Of a stretch of 64,000 nt of DNA, positions 43,053 through 55,337 are shown one piece after another; the first letter of the stretch is position 1, and the number at the start of each line of letters is the position of its first letter. Made by a program: the position numbers and the translations under genes. The stretch comes from Basidiobolus meristosporus CBS 931.73 (taxonomy: Eukaryota > Basidiobolomycota > Basidiobolomycetes > Basidiobolales > Basidiobolaceae): contig MCFE01000258.1 of assembly GCA_002104905.1 (NCBI GenBank), forward strand, positions 1 to 64,000, in the 5' to 3' direction. The notes under the pieces are model-generated. The model was not told the origin of the DNA. It ran no database searches and saw only the letters and a list, made by a program, of their open reading frames with translations.

Positions 43053-44291
43053 AGCAGTTGCAACTGAGTAAAAGGTCTTATATTCAGTAGTGTGTCATCC
43101 TTTTGGTTGTCTTCATGGTTTGTCCAAATTATATGGGTGTCCATATGTTCAACAGCTTGTTGTCTTGCTCTAAGCTGCTCTTCAAAGGTCTTCCTAACAT
43201 ATGGGGATACACTCATGAATTCTCCAACCAACAAAGTGAGGTTCTGCTTCAGCAGCTTCTCAGTAATCAGCTCAGGGCTTGAGTAGCTTGCTATCTGTGA
43301 GGTCATCTGAAAGTGAGGCAATGAATCTTGGGTGGGCAGCATACTAGGCTTCTTGTCAATAACAACTTCAGGTTCTTCAAATTGTGGTCTTCTAAGGATG
43401 TGTTTGGCAGGTTCTTCAGGGAGGTGTCTTTTGGTAGCAAAGGCATCAACTTTGTATTGTCTGTTGTCAGGGCTGCTTGGATTCACTTTATGAGTCCCAA
43501 TAGGGGCATCAACAATAATCTTTCTGGTTGCTGAGTCAGATTTCTGGAAAAGGGCTCTCTTCCCTCCTCTTTGGAAACTAGTGGGAATCCTTCTTCCTTC
43601 CTTGTCAGCAAGCATTCCAACAGCATCAAACTGTACTGCTCCTTCTTTGAGTAGCTGACTAAGCTCTGAGCATTCTTGTCTGGCATGCTGAGTAGAGTCA
43701 CACCAGATGCAGTGCCTGGGCAAAGGTCATTGGCCCTCAGTAGCAACCTCAGCAGAGCCATTAATCTTGAGGGCTAGATTTTGTAGCTGTTCAGCAAGTT
43801 GGTCCATTCTGTTGGTAGTGTAGTTCTGATTGTCAGCAGTAGTACTCCTTGGCTCCTTGGTTGACTGGTCTGGCAGATTAGATGTCAGGAGTCTCATAAA
43901 GGTAGAAGTTTGCTTTGCCTCTAAGAGAACACGTTTCATCTCTGCAAAGCAAGGAATGCCAGACTTGTCATCCTTGGCTGCATGTAAGTCAATTTTCCTT
44001 TCCAAGTCCTGAGGAAGCCCTTGTGCAAGGTAAAGTGTCATGGTAAACTCAGTTATAGCCTGGGACTCCAGGAGTGGCTTGGCCATATCTTCATACTGTT
44101 GAAAGAACTCTTCATGTGGGAGCTTGGAAAGTCCAGTCCTACCCTAAGTAGTAGGGGAAGTCTTCAGCCATATCTTGTTTAAATAGGCTGCACATCTTGC
44201 AGAGCTTCTCCCATTTGAATATGAAGCTTTTCACATTCTTTCCATCAAACTGTGGGGCTCCATGTGAGAGTGGTGATGGCATAAAATTCAT
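43046..44291 (-). pseudogene. gag of element L
   Basis: ATG at 44291 (MNFMPSPLSHGAPQFDGKNV, parallel to MDLPLPGMQGTPFFDGTKV of Y). Frame shifts near 44145 and near 43740. The middle part (MAKPLLESQAITEFTMTLYL) matches the capsid C-terminal region. Zinc knuckle CIWCDSTQHARQEC lies near 43715, followed by a polar linker with FMSVSPYVRKTFEEQLRARQ (compare LLSVSPSVRKTLDEHIRIRK in Y). Particle protein, not functional here. Confidence 0.8.
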
Positions 44292-44431
44292 TTTGGGCAG
44301 GTAGGTTGGTGTTGTAATTGTGATAATATTGGTAGTCTTGTTTCAATAAGTGGGTAACAGCTCAAATCTTTGGGTAAATTGTGTTGGGTCCTAGGGAGCT
44401 TGTATAAACCCCCCACATTGGGTGCCAAATA

Positions 44432-45523
44432 TGTGGTGGTGTATAGGTCCAAGGGAGAGATACGTCCAACACATCTCAAGTGTTTTGTGTGTGGGGTGTT
44501 CACTGGGTGCAATAACCTCTGGCAAAAGCTTGCTAGGAATACTTGGGTTCTGTCTCTAATCTAATGTGATGGGGAATAAAGCCATAATCTTGCCAAGGGA
44601 AAACAATTAAGCTACAATCCCCAACTTAGTTGGCATCTTAACAAAAGTATGTGCTGGGTTCAGCATCCTACGAGATGACAATGTACCAAAGCTTCCAAAG
44701 TCAAAACAACTGTAAACTCCACCAGCAGGGACTTGATAAGAATGCAGCTGTGGTCAATAGTTATAAAGACAGAAAAGTATTTTTGCCTGTACAAGAACAA
44801 ACTTTGGAAAGAATCAAATACTATAAAAGATACCTACTCTGAGTATTCCTCACAAGTAGTGCCTCCAAGGTTAGTTGGCCGTCAGTGTGGTTTCCTGGGA
44901 GTGTCCCGTGGTCTGGGGTTGGAAGTTCAGGTAGCAGCAGGTAGCAGTGATCACACTAATCAACAAGTTGGTTTATTAATAAAAGGGATGATGATTTATT
45001 GTTGAGGGATAGCCTCCCTTATATACATTTCTTACTGGCTAAGTGATTACTAATCATGGTGTTCCAGAAGGTTCCAGATATCAATAGATATCTTAATGAC
45101 ATCAGAATGACCTAAGAATGTCCTAAGTAGGTGCCGGAAGGTTCTAAGTAGGTACTGGAAGGTTCCAAGTGGCACAGCACATCCAACCAATCAAGAATCA
45201 GTATTCTGAAACCTGTGTAACATAGGGATACCATATATGGTATGGAAATGGTAGGGATGATGACATGGGTTGATCATGTGTCACGGGTACTGGCATGGGT
45301 TCTTACCTAATATAGAAGCACTTATAGCTAGTAATCTTACATAAAGTGAGGGGTAACTTATGCAATAAGGTAAGCAGGTGTGATAGTCAACCGGCTTATG
45401 GGATAGTACTGATTGGGTAAGACAAACAGGATAAAACTAAAATAAGTGTAGTAGAGATATAGGGAAGTAGAAAATAAGGGAATGAGCACATCTGTCAGTG
45501 GGTGTCACTGTCACCCCACTACA
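44432..45523 (-). repeat. 5' LTR-X of element L
   Basis: 1092 bp; ~20 bp longer than the solo copies because of a short tandem duplication around 45130-45170 (repeated 'aaggttctaagtaggt'). CCATATATGG at 45231-45240. Confidence 0.9.
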
Positions 45524-47689
45524 GCAGAAAGCTTTTAGTCTAACAGATACCCTCTAACCCCAATGATAAATAACTTGGTTCCATGGGTGGATCCAATCTG
45601 GATCAGTTGTCAGAGTTCAGCTCAGAGACCATCATAAATCCAGCAGCTTGAAATTAGTGACCCTCTTAACAATCTTATGATAAGATCACAACAATGTTTT
45701 GCTGATCTTGCTACTTAATAATGAGATGGAACTTGACAGTATTTGATTGGTGCTGTGACAGTAATTGCATGATATTAATGTGGTCTTATTGTGCTCCACA
45801 ACTATTCTAAATGGATCCAACTGGCCAGGACATCCAATTGCCTTATATGGAAAGAAACTTGAAGGTATTTGAATAGCCTCACAGCAAGACTCTGATGGCA
45901 TTACATCAGCAGTATGGTGGCCTACTGCTGGCTCAGTATGATGCTACCTTACAAATTTACCAAACAGTATTTCCTTTTTCAACCTCCCCTTGTGCAGCTC
46001 ATATATTCCACTGTGGAATCACCCCTCTTTATTTCCTTACCCACTACTACCTTGGGTATTCCACATATAGCTCAAATCAAAAAAAGTATGGCCTCCTGCT
46101 TACTAACCTCAACAAACACACACACCTGCCTGAATTGACATACTTCTATCACCTCAACTTTACAGCTTTTTAGTGTGATACTTGCAAAGTTACCATATAT
46201 CTTGTACTGCTGGTAACATATACATCTTGTAAACATACACTTGTTAGCCACCACTTCTCCCCTGAATTCCTCCTGGATATCTGCAAAGAACTTTCCGGTA
46301 TTTAGCCAATATAATCCTTCACCCTACTGGATTCTAATCCCCTTTATAGAAGTGCTCTGGCTCTTGTTTGTGTGATTTATTGTTGAATAGTGTAGAAGTT
46401 GGCTTGTGACCAAGAGAAATCCAGCATACCTTGGTAGAGTTTTCCTAACAATAATTTGCTGATTGTTGCACCCAACCCAACTTTGTATTACTTAACTGAT
46501 TATTCATGCATTGGGGCTGCTTAGCTTCTTAATGCCATAGTTATATGTGTCTCCATGTGCCCATTTGTCCTCAGTATTTTCCAAATCTTCCTGGCTGTCC
46601 TCCATGTGCCAACTCATCACATCTATGATAGACTTGAGGGTAAAATTCTTGATGAGATTGAGATATGGTAATACCTGAACTTGACTTCTCTCCCTATCTT
46701 GCCATACATCTGCCCCATAGGAGACTCTCAAAAGGTGAAGCAAGGCCCAATATTTTCCACACACTGTTCAAGATGGAGTAGAGAATGGATACAGTAGTGG
46801 CAGAGATCTACATGTTCAGATTTATGTTTGTATTATAGCCGCTCAAATCCCATCACATACTTTTTGCACAACAGCTGTAGATGTGTCAAATTGGCATTGG
46901 TGATCTGCTGCTGAATAAGTATTCCTACAATGTCCACATATGACTCCCAATGCTTCCAATGTACTCTTAGTAGGAATGGCTTCAGAACACCACTCAAATA
47001 AATACAAACCCAGTTCATCCAGTTGTTACATTTTTTTTGTTGCAGATGTGCATGAGTATTGTTAGGAGCCTGCAAGAAGTAATTAGGGTGGCAGAAACTC
47101 TGTAATATCTTGCCAATTGTTCTAACTTCTCCAGTATCTCAAAGGGCTTATTTAGCTTGAAATCCCTCATTTACATCTTGGTCATCATTATAGGGATATT
47201 GTTGAAAAGCATATGGATTGTTCCCAGTGAAAAGCTTTTGCTCCAACAGATACCCTCTATCTTAAATATCTCCAGTTTCCAATTGATTCCATATTCCAGC
47301 CCATTGCTTATAGCTTGCCAACTTTGCTGCAATTGCATGCTGCCTTCTCTATGCTTTCTTTGTGTGAAGATGATGTTCTTAGTGCTGGTGCTGGAGTAAT
47401 AATAATGTGTGTGAGTTATGGAGTAAGTCCCCTGGATCATACACATTTGATAGCAATACCATCCATTGTGCCCAGAAAAACCTGCTATCTTGCTGATGGC
47501 TGGGGTATCTCCAATGAGGATAATAAAATGAGCTTTTACATGACAGCCATTTACTGTTATCCCACTGGAAAGTATACAAAATTCATCCAGCTATGGATAC
47601 AGGTAGCTATCCAGGTCAGAGGGTGATCTAGGTGCAAATACTATTGAGACTACCATCAGATTATTGCTCTGATACTGTAAGATGGGCGG
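45524..47689 (-). pseudogene. Tnp2/Plavaka-type transposase, copy 1 (partial)
   Basis: Collinear with copy 2 (56145-58500). Minus-strand blocks: WDNSKWLSCKSSFYYPHW near 47560, ITHTHYYYSS (47420), VLKPFLLRVHWKHWESYVDI (46990), ERLYYKHK (~46840), then NFTLKSIIDVMSWH (46640) and the 3' non-coding part to 45530. Plavaka proteins are CACTA-like transposases with this 'domestic' order of blocks. The N-terminus is removed by the LTR-X fragment at 47690. Many frameshifts. Confidence 0.75.
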
Positions 47690-48390
47690 TATGGTGGTGT
47701 ATAAGTCCAAGGGAGAGATACATCCAACACTTCTTAAGTGTTTTGTGTGTGGGGTTTTCACTGGGTGCAATAACCTCTGGCAAAAGCTTGCTAGGAATAC
47801 TTGGGTTCTGTCTCTAATCTAATGTGATGGGGAATAAAGCCACAATCTTGTCATGGGAAAACTATTGAGCTACAATCCCCAACTTAGATGGCATCTTAAC
47901 AAAAGTATGTGCTGGGTTCAGTATCCTTTGAGATGACAATGTACTCAGGCCTCCAAAGTCAAAATAACTGAAACTCCACCAGTAGGGACTTGATAAGAAT
48001 GCAGCTGTGGTCAATAGTTACAAAGACAGAAAAGTATCTTTGTCTGTACAAGAACAAACTTGGGAAAGAATCAAATGTAATAAAAGATACCTACTCTGAA
48101 TATTCCTCACAAAGTGCCTCCAAGGTCAGTTGGCTGTCAGCATGGTTGCCTGGGAGTGTCCTGTGGTCTGGGGCTGGAAGCTCAGGTAGTAGCAGGTAGC
48201 AGTGATCACACTAATCAACAAGTTGGTACAACATCACAATGAGTTAAAAGTACTCTAAGTAGGTGCTGGAAGGTTCTAAGAGGCACAGCACATCCAACCA
48301 ATCAGGAATCAGTACTCTATAACCTGTGTAGCCTAAGTATACTATATATGATACTGAAATGGTAGGGATGGTGACACAGGCTGTTCATTT
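47690..48390 (-). repeat. LTR-X fragment
   Basis: Starts TATGGTGGTGTATAAGTCC and follows LTR-X to about 'gggatggtgacac', with an internal deletion near 48230. The remaining third is missing and an LTR-Z fragment follows. Confidence 0.8.
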
Positions 48391-51150
48391 ATTGAAAGTA
48401 AAAGTAGTACTTATACTTTTGCAGGGCTTTGGCATAACAAACATATAAGATAAGCCTAGGAAGGTCCCAATAACATGTGTGCAAAATTTAGGTCTGTTTG
48501 GACAACTTTGAGATTTTCATGTTCTGGGTACCTGGTATTTTGGTGAAAATATTCCAAGTAAATCCCAACACTGAATCTGGTCAGTATTCTTTAGGACTTG
48601 ATGGTAATGATCTCAGTGACCAAGTTAAGTGAATATTTAGGTTGAATTGCAAATTCCTACAACACTCCCACTCAGCTAAATATTCATACTAACTAACTAT
48701 TGCTGACTTAGATCTAAGATATTCAAACTTGTCACTAGCCAATAGTTTGGTAAGTATGTCTGCAATCCTTTCATCTGAAGGACAGTAAGCTAAGCTACCT
48801 AGGTTATTTTCTGTAGCTTCATATATGAAATGATGTCTAATATTTATATGCTTAGTTCTGGCATGAAAAGTTGAATATCTTCCTAATGATATACATGCGT
48901 GATTATCTTGATATAAAGTAATAAGCATTTTTTGACATAGGCCTAAATCTGTAAAAAGCTTTGTTAAGCACATTGCTTCTTTTGTAGCTTCACAGGCTGC
49001 CATATACTCTGCCTCTGTGGTGGAGAGTATTATAGTTGGTTGCTTTTTTGAGTTCCATGGAATTGCTCCTTCACTGTAAAGAAAGGTGTATCCTGTGGTG
49101 GATCTTCTGTCTTCTGAATTTGTATAAGTGTATCTTAAACAGATATCAGTAGTTCCTCTCAGGGATCTAAAAGTCTGCTTAACTGCTGCAATATAATCAG
49201 ATCTATAGTTCTAATTATGCTAGCTGACAACTCTCACTGAGTATGAGATATCTGGACTTACTCCAAGCATATATACATCAGACTGCTGACCATGGATTGA
49301 TAAGGAAAGCCAGGGCTTTCAGATGGCACTAAGCTCTCTTGATTTGGTTGAGTTTTGACCAAGTTAAGGTTTGTCTCCATTGGAGTAGCTGCCAGTTTAC
49401 AATCTTCCATTTAGTACTTATTTAGTATATCTTGAATATGTTTGGATTGGCCTAGAGTGATAGTCTGGGTACTTCTGTCTATGAAAAGCTTTATTGCTAA
49501 GTAGTAACTGGGTTCTCCTAAATTGGACATCTTTAACTCTTTAGATAGACTAGATTTAGTCTCTTCCAATGCTGCTAGGTTATTAGCAGCTATGATAAGA
49601 TTGTCCACATATAGAGCAATAGAACTGGGTTTGCTCTATCTGGCTTATAGTATATACTATAGTCAGCATTACTCCTTTTTAAACTCAAAGATTCCAAATA
49701 AGAGTCCATCTTGCAACTCCAGGCTCTTGGAGATTGTTTGAGATCATATAGAGACTTGTTATGCTTGCAGACCAAATGGGGGCTATATTGTGTTGTAAGA
49801 GTCCTGGAGATATTGGAAGTTATTGGGAGAGCAAGTAGATTATGTGGTTTTCACTTAATGATTTATTGAATGTAAAAGTAGTATTTATACTTTTACATGG
49901 TCTTGGTAGAACAAACACACAGAATAGGCTAAGGAAGGTCCCAAGAGCATGTGTGCATAGTTTGGGGCTGTTTGGACAACTTTGAGAATTTTCATGTTCT
50001 GAGTACCTGGTATTTTGGTGAAAATATTCTAAATCCCAACAAGGAATTTGGTCTATATTCTCTAGGTTTTAAAGGTAAGGATTTATGTGACCAAGTTAGG
50101 TGAATATTTAGGCGGAATTACAACTTTACAACATATTGGTCAGCAAACCCATCAGGTTGGTCCATATAAACATCTTCATCAAGTTCTCCATTCAAAAATG
50201 CAGTTTTACATTCATTTGATGTGAAAAAAACTTTTATTTGGCTGCAATAGATGATATCAGCTTGATGGAATTAAACTTGGCTGCTAGTGTAAAGGTCTCA
50301 GTACAGTCAGGCCCTTTTGTTTGGGAGTATCCTTTGGCTGCAATTCTTGCTTTGTATCTTTTAATTGTGCCATCAGTTTTATACTAGTCTAAAGACCCAT
50401 CTGCATCCAATTGATTTTTGGTTGATTGGCAACTTGACTAAGTCCCAAGTTTGATTTTCAATCAGGGCCTGATATTCCTCAGTGATTGAAGATCTCCCAA
50501 ACTTTGTCTGAGGGCTATTTAGGTCCTCTTTCACAGTCTGCGGCTTATCAATGTTGACTGAATAGGCATAGGCTAAGTTTGTACCCACTTTGATATAGTG
50601 ATTTGGGCTATTTCTTGTCTGGTTGGATCCCCTGGCATTTGATATCACAATGATAACTTCTGGGATACTCCTGGGCACTGATTCAGGCTAACCACAGTTG
50701 TAGAGTCCTGTGGAGGGAATAAGCTTGCATTATTTTGCTCTGATTCAATCCTGACTATTTGTGGACTTAAGATCAAGATTCCAACATTATCTGATGTCAT
50801 TTTTTTTGAAAATGTTAAATTTTCATCAAACCATAAATCCCTGGACCTGATCAGCTTCTTTGCTTTGGTATTTTAGAGTCTGCATGCTTTAGTCTCATTG
50901 CAGTAGCCCAAAAATATGCATTTCACACTTTTTGGCTGAGATATTGACTGATTTCTGGGCAGTTTCTTGGCATATGCTGTACACCCAAGTATTCCTAGAA
51001 GCTCTGCACTGGGTCGGTATCCATACCCTGCTTCAAATAGAGGAGAATGACAAAGTATTTTCTTATGGCTCCTATTATTAAGGTATACACCTGCCCCTTG
51101 AAAGATGGTAGCAATAATTCTGTCAAAAGGCCATCACAAATTTAAAGTCC
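48391..51150 (-). mobile_element. Copia element D, 3' part with nested solo LTR
   Basis: 3' LTR-Z piece (48391-48664), purine tract GCTGAGTGGGAG, then pol reading leftwards. RNase H is at 49003-48689 (MAACEATKEAMCLTKLF, YQDNHACISL, ADILTKLLAS). RT is at 49775-49411 (NKSLYDLKQSPRAWS; the YVDD box reads YMWT) and 50430-50134. A linker (50678-50379, MPRSIPEVIIVISN) and the integrase tail to ~51130 complete it. A solo LTR interrupts the RT at 49791-50133. The upstream half is missing. Frames are broken but long blocks remain readable. Confidence 0.85.
49791..50133 (-). repeat. Solo LTR-Z inside element D
   Basis: 343 bp, TGTTGTAAGAG...TTTACAACA, flanked by TATTG on both sides (49786-49790, 50134-50138). 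It is close in sequence to the F LTR, so younger than its host element. Confidence 0.95.
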
Positions 51151-51490
51151 CATGACTAAGAAGTACTGATCCCATATGGACACCATCCAGAGACTGTTGA
51201 AAAATAATTACACCCCAGATTTCACAAAAAACTTTGTCAAAATTTCTCATTACAACAATATATAAGTGGTTTATGATTAGCTCCCTGCCAATTTACTCAC
51301 TTTCTGATCCCAGACACTCTATCACCTTCTATATTTGTGTGTGTTGACTGGCTATTGCCTTTTTTTTACACTCATTACTTCCTGACTCAACTTTTTCTCT
51401 TACTTTTTATGTGTGCCAACTGATATGTTTCCATTGAAACTTGAGTTGTACCTCAATTGCCAATTATATTGACCTATACAAGTCCCTAAA
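51151..51490 (+). repeat. Dispersed repeat R1, copy 2
   Basis: Matches the reverse complement of ~62290-62540 (e.g. 'ccagatttcacaaa.aactt', 'ctattgcct.ttttttacac', 'cacttcctgac'). Confidence 0.7.
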
Positions 51491-51492
51491 CC

Positions 51493-52476
51493 CTACACCA
51501 ACATTAAGCCCAATCCCATCTTCAATAAGAAACTCCTTTGAAATCCACCATACAATAAGTATTTCTGCTGTAATGCTCTGGTTCCACAACTTTGGTGGGA
51601 CCTAATGGCTTTATGCCACTGTGCATTCACTGGTTCCCATACATCCTGCTCTTCAGCTGGCACTGCAAGGCCTAGCACTGCATCTGCCAGTCTTTCCAAT
51701 AGATCCTTACAATGCTCAAGTGCATTTTCCTGAGCACTGCTCTGGAAGAAGTGTTGCAACCTCTTGGTGTGCCTATTAATCTTTGAAGATTCCACTGAAG
51801 GCATTGTGATAGTCTTTTGAGATCTTGATATTTTAGCCTTGTCTGTCAGTGGGATCTCCGCTCTGTCAATAATGGAGGATGTGGAGGCTGTGAAAGACAA
51901 ATTGCCTTTTTCTGCAAACCCATCTACCTTGCTGGAGAGTAGCTGAACTGGCCGTGCTTCCAACTCATGTGAAAACAGTTGTTTTCTTATTGGTAGTTCT
52001 TCATGCTATCACGGAATTCAGTCTGCTACATGCTTGCAGCATTAATTGGCAAGAACTGCAGTTTTTTTGCATGCCTCCCTGTCTCAGGCTTGGGTAGATA
52101 TTTTTCTCTTTACCTATATCTTTATTACTGCCAGGTATCTCACTGCTACTTTGTCTGAGTGCTTCTTGTAATGAACTACACTTTCTCCTTGCTAAATTCT
52201 GCTCTGAGGCATCTGTTTTGGCCTGTTTATCACTTGCTGGCACTCTTCAGGCAAACTGATGTCTCTTTTCCACTTGTTTGAGCTCTCAACCATAATTGTG
52301 ATGGGCCCCTGTAAAGCTGCTGGTTGTATCACTGCCATGTCCTTCACTGCTACTTTGACTAGGTGCTTCTTGAGTAGTACTACACTTTTCCTTGATAAAT
52401 ACTGTGCTGGTGCATCTGAGTCTGCTTGCTTGTTCCAAACTGGCACTCTTCCAGCTACCTGATGTCTCTTTAACAC
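51493..52476 (-). pseudogene. Unrecognised coding remnant with internal repeat
   Basis: Two minus-strand open stretches (52476-52192 and 51963-51493) and frame fragments between. A unit with an EECQ...NK/R-QAD/M..P..YLS-KSVVL-KKH pattern followed by KVAV-D/R-AVI occurs twice (about 52440-52310 and 52230-52120), so the region is built from a ~200-bp tandem duplication. The C-terminal stretch (LEHCKDLLERLADAVLGLAV, then WEPVNAQWHKAIRSHQ) is helical. It abuts the Y2 insertion. As Plavaka copy 2 resumes at 56145 in the same direction, it may be a downstream part of that element. No family assigned. Confidence 0.4.
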
Positions 52477-52525
52477 TTATCTAGAGCACTTGGCCCTGCT
52501 TGTAACAGGCTCTTGAGGAAGCCGC

Positions 52526-53327
52526 TGTGGTGGTGTAGAGGTACTCCTGGGAGAAGCACACAACTCAAGGTGTGTGAGGTGTCTGATGGGTGCAATAACC
52601 TCTGTGTCTAAACTGCTGGTGTCTTTGTCAATATGCCACTATGGTAAAAGCTCCTGCTTCTCTAGCTTCCTAGGTGCTCCAAGTGTCTCCAAAGGACACT
52701 GTGTGTCTTGTGCACTACCCTGAAAAGCTCCTTGATGGCAGGTCTGAGATGTACAGTTGAAGGCAGGTGCAGTGATCAACTGCTGACCAATAAGGTAGAA
52801 GTGTTACTGATAGAAGGGATGATTTATTGATGAGGGATGGCTTTCCCTTAAATACATTTCCTGATTGCCAAGTGATTACTAATGACAAGGTTCTAGAAGA
52901 TTCTAGGTATCAGTGGAATTCTTGATGACATCACTATGAGCTAAAAATATGCAAGAATGTCCTGGAAGGTTCTAAAAGGCACAGCACTCTCAACCAATCA
53001 GGAATCAGTAGTCTGAAACCTGTGCAACATAGAAATACCATATATGGTATTGAAATGGTAGGGATGGTAACGCAGACCTAGGTCATGTGTCATGGGTACT
53101 GATGCGGGTACTTGCCTTATATAGATACATCTACTGATCACAAAGCTGAATAACATCTGGGATAACTAATACTAATAACTAATCAGGGTAAACATCATAT
53201 GGGGATAATACTGATAATATGGGCAAAAGAAGAATGGGATAATACTGATAAGATAAAATATGGATAAGTATATCATAATGACTATATGAATAAACTTGTC
53301 TGTGGGAGGTATGTTTACCCTACCACA
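52526..53327 (-). repeat. 3' LTR of Y2
   Basis: 802 bp; CCATATATGG at 53038-53047. Confidence 0.9.
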
Positions 53328-53406
53328 TCCACCCCCCACTTGAGCTAAAAAGTTCCCTGAAACTTTTTTAGCTAAACACTGTAGGTTTGGAGAACAAAGT
53401 GCTCTC

Positions 53407-55263
53407 TCAGTCATCCTCAATGAAGCCACCTGTCTTTTCTTGGGATAGAAATCTACATGATGTCATTGATTGGATATTGTTTGAGTCCACACCACAGAAG
53501 GTTGCTGTTAGTCCTGGGCTCTCTGAGTATATAGTATACCATGCTGAACCATCTGGGTAGTTCACTGCAGTTGCTCTTGCTTTCACCTCCCATGGTCTTC
53601 CAAGAAGTAATTCAAAGTTAGCCTTTGCACAAATGAATACTGGGATCTCATGGGGTATTCCTTCAATGATGAGAGGGAAGCTGTGAATAATTCCTAAAAG
53701 CTTTGATTGCCCTGAGTTGGCATCCTTCATACTCCAATTGATATTGGTGTCTATGGGCAATAGGTCTTTGCATGGTAGTTGTTTCCAAGCCTCCAAAGGC
53801 ATCACACATATCTCAGATCCACTGTCTATATGACATAGGATTTCTTGATTATGCACAGTTCCTGTAGTTGTTGCAGTTGCCACTGAGTAGTAGTGTTTCT
53901 GGCTTTGATGCAGCTTACTGGTATCTTGGCTTCCCTGAACTGTCCTGACCTGGTTGCCTTGAGTTGCTTCAATTGGGTGCTTTCTTATTCTGATGTGCTC
54001 ATCCAGAGTCTTTCTTACAGATGGTGATACACTGAGTAGCTCTCCAACCTTGATTGATATGTTGCTTCCTAGTATATGACTTGTCAGAGCCTCTGGGGTA
54101 CCATTTTGCTTGACTCTAGGCTGCATGTGGTAGTTGTTGGCCTTGGCAGACTCTTGTAAAATTAATTGGGGTGATGCTTTCTTCGCAATCACAACCTCTG
54201 GCTCACATCTTGGTACTTTTGTTGGTGGGCCTGGATTAGCCATTTTTTCAGAATGGTGTCTCTTTGAAGCATAAATTGAAGCTATATGATCTTGAGCCTC
54301 TCTGGGGTCCTCATAGTCAAAGTTCAGAACTGCGGCTGGATCAAAGTAGTCAGGATCTTCTTCTTCATGGGGGTGCACCTTTCTTGTATGAGAAGTGACT
54401 TGCTTGTAATGAACTCTCATTCCTCCTTGTCCAAATGCTGTGGATAATTTGTCACCATGGTTGCTGACTATGTATCCCTGAGGACTATATAGGACATCAC
54501 CTGGGGATAGTAATGACTGAAGCTCTTGGCAATTTCTCTTGGAATGGTTGGCAGAGTCACACTACATGCATGTATATTTGACTTCTTTCTTTACTGGCTT
54601 CTGCCCATATGCTTTGCTGGTGAGTAGCAAAGAGAGTTTCTCTAGTTGCAGTGTCAGCTCCTGAATTTGAGTGCTTTGATTGCTGGGATTAAGTATGTCT
54701 TGGCTATCTTGGTCTTGTTCTGGGCTTGAAAGAAGCTTTCTGATTGGTGAGGTTTCTTCAGGGGCAAGTAGAATCTGCTTAGCTAACTGAAATGCAGGCA
54801 GTGAACTCATAGCTTTCACAGCAGGATTGTTTTCAATCCTTCTCGCCAGGCCTTCTGGTAGTGCTCTGAGCAGATAGGCAGATAAAGTCAGATCAGTGAT
54901 AATGCCTTGGGCTTTCAGTGACTCTCCAATTTGCTCAAGGCCACTCAAGTATTCTTTCAATGGTAGCAGCTTAAACTTGCTATAAGCAAAGTTCTCCAAG
55001 TCTTGAAGTGTGTAGTCAACTTGTCTCTCTCCATATTCATCAATCAAGTAGCTTTTCAAGAGGGTCCAATTTGTCAGCAGATCATTTCTTTCATATAATG
55101 AGAGCATGATCTCATCAGTGCTGTAGGGGGGCATCTCTTCAGCCATAATGGCCTCAGGTATATTGTGGGCTCTGCAGACAAGCTTCCACCTCTTGATGAA
55201 ATCTTTAACTTTGGTTCCATCAAAGAAAGGGGTTCCTTGCATTCCTGGTAAAGGTAGATCCAT
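53407..55263 (-). pseudogene. gag-protease polyprotein of Y2, one stop
   Basis: ATG at 55263 (MDLPLPGMQGTPFFDGTKVK), open through six C at 55131-55126 to a TAG at 54564-54562. That stop replaces the Trp of the zinc knuckle (CMWC in Y1). The same frame continues to 53407 with protease CHIDSGSEICVMP and FELLLGRPWE. Only this stop separates it from a ~618-residue protein, so it defines the intact form of the family and shows that Y1's run of seven C is the aberrant one. Confidence 0.85.
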
Positions 55264-55337
55264 GGTCTTGATAATTTGTTCTTTCTTAAGTCTTCTAGGG
55301 GCAGTTCAGTCAAACCCCCCACGTTGGGTGCCAAATA

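Larger units (their letters stand above)
41961..45523 (-). mobile_element. LTR-X element L, RT deleted, 3' end missing
   Basis: Minus strand: 5' LTR-X (45523-44432), primer site TTGGCACCCAATGTGGGG, gag, protease, then directly integrase. Reverse transcriptase and RNase H are absent. The right flank begins GCAG and no 3' LTR is recognisable at the left. The gag-protease is clearly related to that of the Y elements (same knuckle type, HIDSGSE, LLLGRPWE). L shows that the X lineage once had pol, so it is the plausible autonomous relative of Y. Confidence 0.85.

Noticed and set aside
52259-52462. Plus-strand frame in the unidentified repeat-bearing region
   Set aside because: Antisense to a longer minus-strand frame with an internal repeat; no independent support.
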